A DNA stretch of 58,592 nt from Nitrospinales bacterium (GCA_022450865.1 JAKUOQ010000004.1:1-58592); one strand, 5' to 3'; positions 43,106-52,497 are shown, counted from the first letter of the stretch. Numbers and translations: made by a program. Notes: generated by a model from the sequence alone, not told the origin.

Positions 43106-45447
43106 GGCTGAATTTGCCTTGAATTTAATATTTGTTCCCGCAATTGACGATGCTCAAGCGTGCTTGCGAAGGCATAACTTTTCTTAATGTCTTGGTAAAT
43201 ACGGTCGCCATATCGATCGTGGCAGGGAATACAATTACCTACCCTCAAAATTCGTATTATCTCTTTTTGGTTAAAGGGTCTTGCTTTGAGCTGATGACTC
43301 CCTGCAAGAACTTCTCCTCGTATTGAGACTTTTGCCTGAGGATCAAACACTGATGCTTGGGTCTTTTCGTCTAATCGATTTAATGGAACAAGCGAATCAT
43401 TTTTTCCGGTATTGTTTGCTCCAATTTTCAAGTCGCCTTTTCCTAAACCTAAAGTCTCGGGAGATAAATGGCAACTCTCGCAGGAGCGTACTTTAGTGCC
43501 TGTAGAATGAGGATTAAGTGAATATGCTAGATTTGATCCCGAAGAGGTATCGGGATTTGTAAAATGCCATTTTTGATATTTTCCTCGGTGTTGTCCTATA
43601 GATCCCAATGCTAATATTGGATTACCTTTCTCGTCCAGCATGGAAAAATGTCTTTCGGGTTGCGCAAACATAGGGGCGACTTTTCCACGGGGTCCGATCA
43701 TAAGGTAGGGTTGCTGAATTTTTATGGGAGTCTTTTCTGAAGTTTTTAACTCGACCTGTCCTAATTTCATGGATGCATGGCAACTCTGGCATTCCACTAT
43801 TGATTGGGAGTGGCATGCAGTACATTCTAAACGAGATTGATGTTGGGGAATAAAATGGATCTGTTTGTTTCGAAGTAGAGGAATATTATAAACACGGCCA
43901 CTTCGCTTTCCGATCGTAACCATTTTCCCATTTTGTACTTTAACGTTAGTCATGCGCTTTTTTCTTTTGGAAACAGCCATCCAGTCTCCAACAGAGTTTG
44001 GTTTGCCTTTATAATGTTTGCTTAGTCTAATGACCGCATCGTCTAGTTCTGTAACTTTCGATATCATGGGATAGGTACTGTCATTTCCATGACAGGTTTC
44101 GCAACGAATTTCCACAGCTTGATGTTGTTTTGAATAGAGATTTCCGTCTCCCATGATATCCCTTTGTGTGTGGCAGTCGATGCAGTCCAAACCGCGAGCG
44201 GTATGAACATCGATCTGAACATTTCCCTTTCCAGTAAAAAGCGATAGTTCTTCTTCCTCGGCAGACTTGTTATCCTCTTTTTGGGATTCCACAGTAAGTA
44301 ATTCTTCATTGTTCATCATTGCAGAAAACCCTTCGCTCACTTGTTGCTGTTCAACCTCCTCCTCCTGTTGCTGTAGGGTTTCTTCTGGCATATTTTTAGC
44401 TTCTTCATTTTGATTAATTGGCCCTACTATAATATTTTTAACTGGGGAAGGTTCATTGCCCAAAGTTTGTATAGAAAACCTTTGATGGCATTGAACGCAA
44501 ATTTTTCGTTTGGGCAAGGCTTGGATCTGATGAAGTTTTGCATGGCCTGGTTGCGTTTTGGAAATGGTCGGGTCATTGCCTTCATAGAGGCCCGTTTTCG
44601 AATAAGCAAAATGACAAGCAGCGCAACCCTGAGATCGGTATTGGCCTGGCGGTGGTGGAGAATCAATATGGCATTGAAAACACTTCTGGCGTAAAAGACG
44701 ATCACTGGGATGTTTAGAAATTGGTTGAATAGTATTTTTGTCAGATTCAGGGATATCTAAATAAGAAAAGTAGGGGAGTTTGTCCAGTTTTTCCAAGGCA
44801 CCCCATTCATGCGGTATATTTCCATCTTTATCTGAAATAGCCCTCTTTGCATAGCGTGCGGTCTTTTTACTTTGTCCAGCCCATTGGTAACGCAGACCGG
44901 AAATCATTCCGGCCAAAGTGTTCATCATAGACTTATTTAGCCGTTGAATATGGTTTCGGTCTTCGCGAATATGACCGGAGTGACAATAAAGTTGTCCGCA
45001 GGACTGCTCCACTACACTGAGGCTCGACGGGTTCCGTTTTCCCGTCCCCGCCTGAGGATCATAAATCAATGTTGCATGAGCTTGGTTTTTATCTACCGAT
45101 TCTGGTTCGCCACCATGGCAAATAGCGCATCCGAATTCAGGGGGATGAGATGAACTGACACTAGAAATGCCATCGTGACAAGTAATGCAGCGTTCTACTG
45201 TACGATTTTTGTAGCTGGATATTTTCACCCAAGGGTAATCCGGTAAGATTGCAGTGATCCGCATTTCCTTAATATGAGGTTCCTGAGTTCTCCAAAAATA
45301 GGCCGTTTCATAGTCGCTTGCCTTGTCTGCGTTCGCTTGAAAGAATTGGCCCTGCCAAAAAATCCAGTCTTTTTCTTGAGCGAACACAGAGCAGACCCCC
45401 ATTAGGGTAATGAATAAAACCGTCAGCCCCTTTTTGAAAGTGAACAC
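43102..45447 (-). CDS. Twelve-heme-motif multiheme cytochrome c
   Basis: A 781-residue exported protein with eleven CXXCH motifs and one atypical CX4CH (CGQLYCH). The order is CITCH, CAICH, CGQLYCH, CFQCH, CAACH, CVQCH, CIDCH, CETCH, CTACH, CQSCH, CESCH and CIPCH. A Gln/Glu-rich low-complexity stretch divides the sixth and seventh motifs. It starts with GTG and a clean signal peptide KKGLTVLFITLMGVCSVFA; there is no clear ribosome site. It is first in the operon and is a paralogue of the following gene, with two heme motifs extra (CQSCH and the C-terminal CIPCH). Function is unknown. Confidence 0.9.
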   Translation of the reverse strand: MFTFKKGLTVLFITLMGVCSVFAQEKDWIFWQGQFFQANADKASDYETAYFWRTQEPHIKEMRITAILPDYPWVKISSYKNRTVERCITCHDGISSVSSSHPPEFGCAICHGGEPESVDKNQAHATLIYDPQAGTGKRNPSSLSVVEQSCGQLYCHSGHIREDRNHIQRLNKSMMNTLAGMISGLRYQWAGQSKKTARYAKRAISDKDGNIPHEWGALEKLDKLPYFSYLDIPESDKNTIQPISKHPSDRLLRQKCFQCHIDSPPPPGQYRSQGCAACHFAYSKTGLYEGNDPTISKTQPGHAKLHQIQALPKRKICVQCHQRFSIQTLGNEPSPVKNIIVGPINQNEEAKNMPEETLQQQEEEVEQQQVSEGFSAMMNNEELLTVESQKEDNKSAEEEELSLFTGKGNVQIDVHTARGLDCIDCHTQRDIMGDGNLYSKQHQAVEIRCETCHGNDSTYPMISKVTELDDAVIRLSKHYKGKPNSVGDWMAVSKRKKRMTNVKVQNGKMVTIGKRSGRVYNIPLLRNKQIHFIPQHQSRLECTACHSQSIVECQSCHASMKLGQVELKTSEKTPIKIQQPYLMIGPRGKVAPMFAQPERHFSMLDEKGNPILALGSIGQHRGKYQKWHFTNPDTSSGSNLAYSLNPHSTGTKVRSCESCHLSPETLGLGKGDLKIGANNTGKNDSLVPLNRLDEKTQASVFDPQAKVSIRGEVLAGSHQLKARPFNQKEIIRILRVGNCIPCHDRYGDRIYQDIKKSYAFASTLEHRQLREQILNSRQIQP

Positions 45448-45702
45448 AGTAGTTTGCTGTGAAGTGAGCGAGAAGTTAAGAAATCAACCAGACCGCACAA
45501 ACGAATCAGGTGGGTGAATCGTGTCAAATGTAAACGTTGTTCAGATAACTTTTTAATTCATCAAAATAGTTTAGAATTCTATCTGATAAATTTTTCTTCG
45601 TTACCAGGTCAACAGTAGCTCCCAACACCTATTGGTATGGATCTATAACCACCCCTAAGCCTTTTATGAAACAACTCAGGGTGCGGAATTTCATTAAAGG
45701 GT

Positions 45703-46206
45703 TCAATAAATAGGATTATGAAAATAATATAAGGCGTCATCTCCTGGAGTGATGCTGTAATCAGGCAAGCTAGAACAATGTTCAAGTGTTATTTTCCAAC
45801 TAGAACCTTCTTTGACAAAACTATAATTACAGACGCTGTGCTGACGCTCGTCGTTGTCAACAGATTTGGAAGTAACGCTTGCGATTTCATCAACCAGTAC
45901 ATAGCCCACCTTGTTGCCAGCATGCCCAGAGAGAACTTGACGCTGTACCTGACATTTAATACCACGGAAGTCAGCCATCATTTGCTTATAGGCCTTTACC
46001 CTGTTTTCTAATAGGGCACGCTTGTCGTCTTCCATGATAACTCGGTCTTTACCATAAAAACCGAGAAGCTTTTCTGGTTGAGTACAAGCGATGCCATCCA
46101 TTTTATTTAAGATATTGGCATACACATCCGTATCCGCAGCCAAGGCGTTGTTATTGATTACCAGGGACATAATGAAAACCATCCCGGTGAATAAGAAGCG
46201 CTTCAT
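45703..46206 (-). CDS. Small exported protein, NTF2/SnoaL-like
   Basis: A 167-residue product starting MKRFLFTGMVFIM, with a cleavable signal peptide ending near NALAAD. The mature part has helices then a curved-sheet pattern ending in SVCNYSFVKEGSSWKITLEHCS, which resembles the NTF2/SnoaL fold; this is a weak recognition. Four Cys suggest disulfides. No catalytic motif is seen. It lies on the same strand as the cytochrome operon and NHL gene, with 255 bases to the operon start. Confidence 0.7.
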   Translation of the reverse strand: MKRFLFTGMVFIMSLVINNNALAADTDVYANILNKMDGIACTQPEKLLGFYGKDRVIMEDDKRALLENRVKAYKQMMADFRGIKCQVQRQVLSGHAGNKVGYVLVDEIASVTSKSVDNDERQHSVCNYSFVKEGSSWKITLEHCSSLPDYSITPGDDALYYFHNPIY

Positions 46207-46279
46207 TTTAAAGTTTCTCCAGAAAAAAATTAAAAAGGTCAATATGCTCTAATTTAAACCACTAAAAAAGTGAGATAAA

Positions 46280-48454
46280 TCAGGGGAATTTGTGTAAATA
46301 AATTTCTACAGTTTCGCCATCTTGGGCCCATCCGAAATTTCCAGTTCCCGCAAAAGTGGAAATGATTCCGTTTGCATCCACTTTCCTGATCCGGTTATTT
46401 CCCATGTCTGTAATATACATATTGTTTTTAGAATCAAATGCAATAGCCAAGGGACTTTTAAGCATGGCTTTAGTTGCCGGACCGCCATCTCCAGAATAAC
46501 CCTGATAGCCTCTGCCAGCTACTTTTACTATTTTTCCGTCACTAGTCACTTTTCTAATCATGTTTGAATTCATTCCTACAATATGAAGCTCTCCTTTTGG
46601 ACTGACTTTTAAATAGTCCATGTTGCGGATGCTTGCTTTCAACGCAGGGCCTCCATCACCAGCATTATCATGTTTGCCATTTCCTGCAATAGTTGAAACG
46701 ATACCCTTTGTGTCAATCTTTCGAATTAAATTGTTGGCACCATCTGCGATATACAGGTTTCCTTCTTTATCTGTAGCCAATGCACATGGGTCGCGAAATG
46801 CCGCTTCGCTTGCCGGGCCTCCATCTCCATAAAATCCGGACTCACCCGTTCCAGCTATGGTGGTGACATTGCCTTTAGTATCTATTTTTCGGATCTGATG
46901 ATTGAGCCTGTCAGAAATAAACATATTACCTTTTTGATCGAAAGCGAAATCTGAAAAAGTAGTAATCGTAGCAAGCTCTCCGGTTTGTACCTTACCCTTG
47001 TATTTGCTTTTCGATATCGACTCCAAGTAACTGGGGGTCACCGTGTCTAGAAATTTTCGCATGATCCCTTTTTCATCAATTTTTCGAATCAAGCTCACAA
47101 ATCCGCTAGGACTAATGATAAATATTTCTCCTTTATTGTTCAGCTTCAAAGAGGTGGCACCATAAATGGAGGCTTCTATGGCTGGGAGCCCGTCCCCAAT
47201 ATTTCCTCTGATACCGTTTCCGACAATGGTGTGAATAATGCCCTCGGGAGAAATTTTGCGAATGCGATAGTTTCCCTTATCAGAAACAATCACATTATCT
47301 TTATTATCAACTGTGATTCCATGAGGGAAACTCAAAGTGGCTCCTGTCGCAGGTCCGCCGTCTCCAGCAAACATTTTATTGCCATTACCTGCGATGGTTT
47401 CTACGCCGCCTCTTTTTAAGTTAATACTGCGAATACGGTAATGCGATCGATCAATTACCAGTAAATTCCCTTCAGGGTTTAAGGCTACGCCAAAAGGAAG
47501 GTGAAGGTTAGTCTCGTGTGCTACTTCGGAATCTCCGTTGTAGTCTTGTTTTCCAGTTCCCGCAACAGTGGTGATCATTCCTTGTCGATCCACTGCACGG
47601 ATACGGTTATTTTCTCGGTCAGCAATATAAAGGGTGCCTTGATCATCGACTACGACACCTGTTGGCCCGGCAATACTGGCTCTATAGGCAGGTCCGTTAT
47701 CGCCCATCATAAAATAACCACCATCACCTGCCACGGTGGTGATGATTCCTTGCGTATTGACCTTGCGGACCCGGTTATTACCGCGATCTGCTATATATAA
47801 ATTTCCTTTTCTATCGAAAGCGATTCCAAAGGGTTTGTCCAGAGTAGCTTGCAGGGCGGGTCCGGAATCACCTTTAAAGCCTTCTTGCCCGTTTCCCGCA
47901 TAGGTACGGATATTGCCATTGGAGTCGATCGTACGGATGCGTTCGTTGGACCGATCTGAAAAATATAAATTACCTTTTTTGTCAAAAGCAATTCCAGATG
48001 GATGATTTAATTGTGCTTTGGTAGCAGGCCCCTTATCACCACTAAAACCAGCAGTCCCTGTTCCCGCAATGGTACTTATCGTTCCTCGGGTATCTACTTT
48101 ACGGATACGATGATTATTTCTGTCCGCGATATATAGGTTTCCGCTCTTATCAAAAGCCAGTCCAGCAGGTACATTCAATCTAGCTTCAATGGCCTTGCCG
48201 CCATCACCACTGAAACCGGAAGAACCGTTTCCTGCGTAGGTAGTCATATTACCCTTGAGATCAATACGACTGATAATATTATTGTCACGCATGGCAATAT
48301 AAACATTGCCTCTTTTATCCACAGCGATTCCATCCACCAGAGAAACTTCTGTTTTAGTGGCTGAAAGAACTTTAGCCAAAACCTCACTATCCAGGAAGAA
48401 ACTTCCTAGAAAAGAAGTTAGGATTGCCAATAAGAAAAAATGTTTTTTTAACAT
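46280..48454 (-). CDS. Exported NHL-repeat protein, twelve repeats
   Basis: A 724-residue protein with an N-terminal signal peptide (KKHFFLLAILTSFLGSFF) and twelve tandem NHL-type repeats of about 56 residues, each with a core such as GNLYIADRNNHRIRKVDTRG followed by a Gly/Asp-rich loop (GFSGDGGPA). Twelve repeats would make two six-bladed beta propellers. The eighth repeat is degenerate. No peptidase, kinase or heme motif is attached. The start is the second Met at 48454, as the track's first codons are not a signal peptide. It may bind a ligand or partner in the periplasm. Confidence 0.88.
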   Translation of the reverse strand: MLKKHFFLLAILTSFLGSFFLDSEVLAKVLSATKTEVSLVDGIAVDKRGNVYIAMRDNNIISRIDLKGNMTTYAGNGSSGFSGDGGKAIEARLNVPAGLAFDKSGNLYIADRNNHRIRKVDTRGTISTIAGTGTAGFSGDKGPATKAQLNHPSGIAFDKKGNLYFSDRSNERIRTIDSNGNIRTYAGNGQEGFKGDSGPALQATLDKPFGIAFDRKGNLYIADRGNNRVRKVNTQGIITTVAGDGGYFMMGDNGPAYRASIAGPTGVVVDDQGTLYIADRENNRIRAVDRQGMITTVAGTGKQDYNGDSEVAHETNLHLPFGVALNPEGNLLVIDRSHYRIRSINLKRGGVETIAGNGNKMFAGDGGPATGATLSFPHGITVDNKDNVIVSDKGNYRIRKISPEGIIHTIVGNGIRGNIGDGLPAIEASIYGATSLKLNNKGEIFIISPSGFVSLIRKIDEKGIMRKFLDTVTPSYLESISKSKYKGKVQTGELATITTFSDFAFDQKGNMFISDRLNHQIRKIDTKGNVTTIAGTGESGFYGDGGPASEAAFRDPCALATDKEGNLYIADGANNLIRKIDTKGIVSTIAGNGKHDNAGDGGPALKASIRNMDYLKVSPKGELHIVGMNSNMIRKVTSDGKIVKVAGRGYQGYSGDGGPATKAMLKSPLAIAFDSKNNMYITDMGNNRIRKVDANGIISTFAGTGNFGWAQDGETVEIYLHKFP

Positions 48455-48826
48455 GTTAAAAACCTCTTCGTGGACCATAGTAAAAAAATAAAAAACTACC
48501 CCTTAAATCCCATCCAACTTAAATGAAATTCATCAGGGATTAATTGAATTGATTCAGTAATCAAACCTTAAATGTTTTATAAAGTAGATAATTATACGTT
48601 GCCCAAATTTGTTGTCAAATGAATTCAAGAGCTCGTTTGAGTTGGAATAGCGATGTGCCCTCAGCTAGGAATTACAACTAATTTTAAGATTGTAATCCCG
48701 TAATTTTTAAATTACATCGGGCTTATGCGAGGGGGGGGATATCTGGGAATACGGTAAAAAGGGGAAATTTTTTACAAGTTTATATGGCAGATTATAATGG
48801 ACGTTGGGAATAATACGAACTATTTG
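48455..48826. other. Intergenic region between NHL and tyrS genes
   Basis: About 370 bases holding only AT-rich sequence, a G8 tract and no supported frame. It likely contains the NHL gene promoter, which reads away on the minus strand, and the end of the tyrS transcript. I found no terminator that I would stand behind. Confidence 0.4.
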
Positions 48827-50026
48827 CTAACCGGGCTCGATTTTAAGAAACCTTTTCTTGCCCACTTTAATCATATAAGCCTTGTCCCCGGAAAACGCCT
48901 GATTCACATCTGATATTTTTTCCCCATTCACTGTCACGGATCCTTGCTGAATCAATCTTCGGGCTGCCGAAGTACTATCGGTCAATTTATTTTCTTTGAG
49001 AATATTACAAATGCTGCGCGTTTCTTGTCCCCACCCTTTGATGACCGGAATATCTTCGGGGAGGTTCTTTTTCTTGAATACATTTTCAAATTCATCAGAA
49101 GCGGTTTCTGCTAAGTCTGATGAATGATAGAGAGCAACTATTTCTTTGGCTAATTTCATTTTGGCATTCTTTGGATTTAATTCCCCCGATTTTGCCTGTT
49201 CTTGCATCGCACTGAGCTCATCTGTGGATATTTGGCTTAGAAGTTCATAATACCGCCACATCAATTCATCAGAAATCGACATGATTTTTCCAAACATTTC
49301 ATTTGGGGAATCGAAGACCCCAATACTATTGCCGAGGCTCTTACTCATTTTTTGCACACCATCAGTTCCTTCCAGAAGTGGCATTGTAAGAACAATCTGT
49401 GGTTTCTGCCCATAAGCTCGCTGTAAATCACGACCTACGAGTAAATTGAATTTCTGATCGGTGCCTCCTAGTTCCACATCTGATTTTAGGGCAACAGAAT
49501 CGTAACCCTGTATTAACGGATACATCAGTTCATGAATAGATACGGGAAGATTCTTTGCCAATCTTTTTTGGAAATCATCTCTTTCCAACATACGGGCAAC
49601 GGTATAATGTGCTGCAAGTTCTATCATGTTCACAGAGCTAAACTTTCCCATCCACTCACTGTTATAAGCAACAGTAGTTTTTTCTTTATCAAGAATTTTA
49701 AATACTTGTTTCAGATAAGTTTTGGCATTTTTTTTGACTTCATCGGGCGTAAGGTTTTTTCTTGTTTCAGAGCGCCCTGTTGGGTCTCCGATCATCCCTG
49801 TGAAATCTCCTATTAGGAAAATAACTTCGTGACCCAAGTCCTGAAACTGCTTCATTTTGTGCAAAAGGACGGTGTGGCCCAGATGCAGATCAGGTGCCGT
49901 AGGGTCAAACCCGGCTTTGATTCTTAACGGCATACCCTTTTCCAACAATTGAGCTAGATCTTTTTCATCAATGATTTCAGATGTTCCCCTTCGCAGGGTC
50001 TTTAATTGTTCTTTTGCAGGCAACAT
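48827..50026 (-). CDS. tyrS: Tyrosyl-tRNA synthetase
   Basis: A class I synthetase that charges tRNA-Tyr. The HIGH-type motif is [10 protein letters not shown], the KMSKS loop is [10 protein letters not shown], and the tyrosine site includes [23 protein letters not shown]-terminal S4-type RNA-binding domain covers about residues 335-395 ([18 protein letters not shown]). It is of the TyrZ-like group (399 residues, longer linker) rather than classic E. coli TyrS. It is a single gene. Confidence 0.96.
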   Translation of the reverse strand: MLPAKEQLKTLRRGTSEIIDEKDLAQLLEKGMPLRIKAGFDPTAPDLHLGHTVLLHKMKQFQDLGHEVIFLIGDFTGMIGDPTGRSETRKNLTPDEVKKNAKTYLKQVFKILDKEKTTVAYNSEWMGKFSSVNMIELAAHYTVARMLERDDFQKRLAKNLPVSIHELMYPLIQGYDSVALKSDVELGGTDQKFNLLVGRDLQRAYGQKPQIVLTMPLLEGTDGVQKMSKSLGNSIGVFDSPNEMFGKIMSISDELMWRYYELLSQISTDELSAMQEQAKSGELNPKNAKMKLAKEIVALYHSSDLAETASDEFENVFKKKNLPEDIPVIKGWGQETRSICNILKENKLTDSTSAARRLIQQGSVTVNGEKISDVNQAFSGDKAYMIKVGKKRFLKIEPG

Positions 50027-50253
50027 AATTTTTTGATCAGAACATTTGATGAATTGAAAGGCTGAATTTCAAATTTAAACCCTGAAAGATGAGTTTTTCC
50101 TCTCGTGGGTTGGCCCCTATGAAATTAAATGCTTTGCCAGATAATCTAATCGGTTTGTATCTGGGTCGTTTATTGCAAATATAAGAAATGGAAGCTAACA
50201 TACCCTAGAATTTACCGCAACCGCCGCTTCAATGCACAAGGATAATAGAAAAG

Positions 50254-50643
50254 TTGAAAAATATCTCTAAAAATTCGATAATCTCCGAATCCAAGCAAAT
50301 GACAGATTCCTCGCGAAGGTTCAAACATGCAGGATATGGATTCCTCTTGCTGAATCTGATTTATCTGGCTTTAGCTATCTTTTTTATTCCCCCTTTTAAT
50401 ATTGGTTTGACAACCTTACTCTCACTTTTGGCGTTTGTCCTGCTATTGGGGGTTCTCACATATTATCTTTTGCAAGAGAAAAAGTTGCTGGCACAATTTC
50501 TTGCGTTTATCTATGGAGCCCGTTCTGTATTTACTGCATACTCCTTTTTTGCTGGAGACACCTTTCAGGCTGTACCATATTTTTTGCCTTGTCTTTTCAT
50601 CACGTTTTATCTTCTCGGACGCGCAGCTTGGAATTGGCCCTGA
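50254..50643 (+). CDS. Four-span membrane protein
   Basis: A 129-residue protein with about four hydrophobic segments (LLLNLIYLALAIFF, LTTLLSLLAFVLLLGVL, FLAFIYGARSVFTAYSFF and LPCLFITFYLLGRAA). The track's start is TTG at 50254, with an AAGGA some eleven bases upstream; an alternative Met is at 50299. I do not recognise it. Its stop overlaps the following gene as TGATG, so the two are translationally coupled. Confidence 0.7.
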   Translation: MKNISKNSIISESKQMTDSSRRFKHAGYGFLLLNLIYLALAIFFIPPFNIGLTTLLSLLAFVLLLGVLTYYLLQEKKLLAQFLAFIYGARSVFTAYSFFAGDTFQAVPYFLPCLFITFYLLGRAAWNWP

Positions 50644-51755
50644 TGAATAACTCTTCTTCTATATTTACTAGATCGCAACCCCGATTGCCCTTGGTTACTG
50701 AATCAGGAAAAAAGTATTCTGGGCTGGAAAATTCTAAATCGCCTGAGCTATGCCAGCGAGTCACTATTTTTTTTGATTACCTAAATGAACAGATAGGATT
50801 TCCAAAAACAGATTTGGGTCTAGAAAATCAGGTTTTTTTTAATTTGTTATTACAATCTGCATACCCAGAAATAATGATCGATCTCGCAGATCTTATTTAT
50901 GTTCAACATGAACGACCTGCTGTTTATTTAAATTTTGATCATATTCATATGAATCTTAAAAAAGACCGGGTGGTTCTTACGGAATCAATGGATCAGATCA
51001 ATAAAAAATTTGCAGTCCTTTTCCAGGAATTGGTAAATACTATCAAAGATAGCCCAATCTTATTCAGCGATACCCGAATGATTCGGTTGTTGAGTGAGAG
51101 TTATAGTATTTATCTTTTCCAGACAGAAAATTTTCCATGGGATAATCCTATGGAAATGATTCCCACCGATTTAAAAAACTCAATCATGGATGTTGCAACA
51201 GGTCTCGCCGGTTTCCGTTTAATTCATGACTGGCCCGAGAATTACCCAAAATTGATTCTTACGGACAATTTACCCTTTATCATTATGGGGTTGACTCACT
51301 ACGTGAAACTTTCTGGGAAAACCAATATAGAGATTTTAAATATAGATTTTCCAGATGGACCTCTTGGAAAACGTTGCGGTTGTATTCTTGCAAATAAATT
51401 TTTACACCATTTGCAAAGAAGTGAACGGAAAAAATTTTTACAATGGGCAATTGAGGCTTTGGATACTGATGGAATGTTATTAATTCTCGATACTGATCTG
51501 GAATATCAGATCTTACGGCGTGCGCAAAACCAGGAATACTGCGAAAAACTCATAGATGGATATAAGGAAACCCTTGTTGAAATTGAAGAGAATTTTTGCG
51601 AAACCTTAATCCAAGATGTGAGACACGTTGGTTTCGATGTCTCACATTTTGACTTCCACGAATATGAAGATGAAACTGATGCCTACAGTCAGCGCCCCGG
51701 CGAAAACTTATCCATAAAATTCATAGGTCTTGAGATTATGGCCAATAAAGTTTGA
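50643..51755 (+). CDS. SAM-dependent methyltransferase-like protein
   Basis: A 370-residue product. The C-terminal half shows a Rossmann methyltransferase pattern: a loop DVATGLAGFRLIHD, the second-strand acidic stretch KLILTDN and a later block FLHHLQRSERKKFLQWAIEALDTDGMLLILDTD. The N-terminal half is all-helical with no recognised domain. The Gly motif is poorer than the classical GxGxG, so its activity is uncertain. It may modify something with the help of the coupled membrane protein. The substrate cannot be read. Confidence 0.7.
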   Translation: MNNSSSIFTRSQPRLPLVTESGKKYSGLENSKSPELCQRVTIFFDYLNEQIGFPKTDLGLENQVFFNLLLQSAYPEIMIDLADLIYVQHERPAVYLNFDHIHMNLKKDRVVLTESMDQINKKFAVLFQELVNTIKDSPILFSDTRMIRLLSESYSIYLFQTENFPWDNPMEMIPTDLKNSIMDVATGLAGFRLIHDWPENYPKLILTDNLPFIIMGLTHYVKLSGKTNIEILNIDFPDGPLGKRCGCILANKFLHHLQRSERKKFLQWAIEALDTDGMLLILDTDLEYQILRRAQNQEYCEKLIDGYKETLVEIEENFCETLIQDVRHVGFDVSHFDFHEYEDETDAYSQRPGENLSIKFIGLEIMANKV

Positions 51756-51819
51756 GAGAATGACGAACCGCAGCAAGTGAGGGATGATTGTTTTACAGTA
51801 AAGGAGAATCAGCCAAGGT

Positions 51820-52182
51820 TCACTTCAGGTGTTTTTTGAGGGATTTCCACTCTTCCTGTGTGGACTGACTGGCTTTTTTTTCCATATCTCGATAAATTTC
51901 TATTACTTTTTTTCCTAATGGTGTAAGTGCTGCCCCCCCGCCTCCTTTTCCTCCAGTCACGCTTTCTACTAAAGGTTTTTTGAAGCATTGGTTCATAGCG
52001 TCTACCATGTCCCAGGCACGCCGATAACTGATATGACCTTGTCTTGCAGCCTCCGATATGGATCCTGCCTTATCGATGGATTCCAATAAATCTACTTTGC
52101 CCGGACCCAAGGCAATCAAATCATCTGACATGATCCGAAAACGGGAACGACAACGAATGTTTCTGGTTTTGGGTCTCGGCAA
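51820..52182 (-). CDS. ModE-like single-domain regulator (LysR-type wHTH)
   Basis: A 120-residue DNA-binding protein that matches the N-terminal domain of the molybdate regulator ModE: RSRFRI, LGPGKVDLLESIDKAGSISEAARQ, SYRRAWDMVDAMN and GGKGGGGAALTPLG. The molbindin (TOBE) domain that senses molybdate in E. coli ModE is absent, so its sensing must differ or depend on a partner. It uses a TTG start with an AAAGGA site eight bases before; the domain's first strand extends to this start, supporting it. It is convergent with the methyltransferase-like gene. Confidence 0.88.
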   Translation of the reverse strand: MPRPKTRNIRCRSRFRIMSDDLIALGPGKVDLLESIDKAGSISEAARQGHISYRRAWDMVDAMNQCFKKPLVESVTGGKGGGGAALTPLGKKVIEIYRDMEKKASQSTQEEWKSLKKHLK

Positions 52183-52497
52183 AATTTGATCCTTTTACTA
52201 TTTTTCCAGAGCTGAAGAATTTTGAATTTTAACCTGTTTTCTGGGCATTGTTATTGCCATTTACAGCTTAAATAGGCAGTTTCTTTTATCATAACATTGA
52301 TTTTAGGCTTGTTTTCGTACATAATATAGAAAAAATACATTGAATCCCTTCTTCTTATGGCGTTTTGATATGGGGATTCTGCTAGAGATATTGGTTGAAG
52401 ATGACGAGAAAGTCAGCTTTAATTTTTTGGGTTTAGTTGACTAATAGTTTTTTAACAGTGTTTATTTATTGTTCCATTTTTTTCAAATGAGGAGTTT
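52183..52497. other. Intergenic region between divergent ModE-like and DUF4399 genes
   Basis: About 315 AT-rich bases between two divergent genes. It should contain both promoters, and possibly sites for the ModE-like protein, but I could not pick out a convincing -10/-35 pair or a clear palindromic operator. A GAGGAG ribosome site for the downstream gene is at its end. Confidence 0.4.

Noticed and set aside
45520-45530. TTGACA-like -35 box before the first cytochrome gene
   Set aside because: On the minus strand TTGACA is present but no -10-like hexamer follows at 15-19 bases, so I did not call a promoter.
46280-48454. DNA tandem repeats in the NHL gene
   Set aside because: The repeats are at the protein level (56-residue propeller blades) and have diverged in DNA, so they are not a CRISPR or DNA satellite.
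50589-50642. Earlier start of the methyltransferase-like gene at 50589
   Set aside because: It would overlap most of the end of the membrane-protein gene; the TGATG junction at 50643 is a better start.
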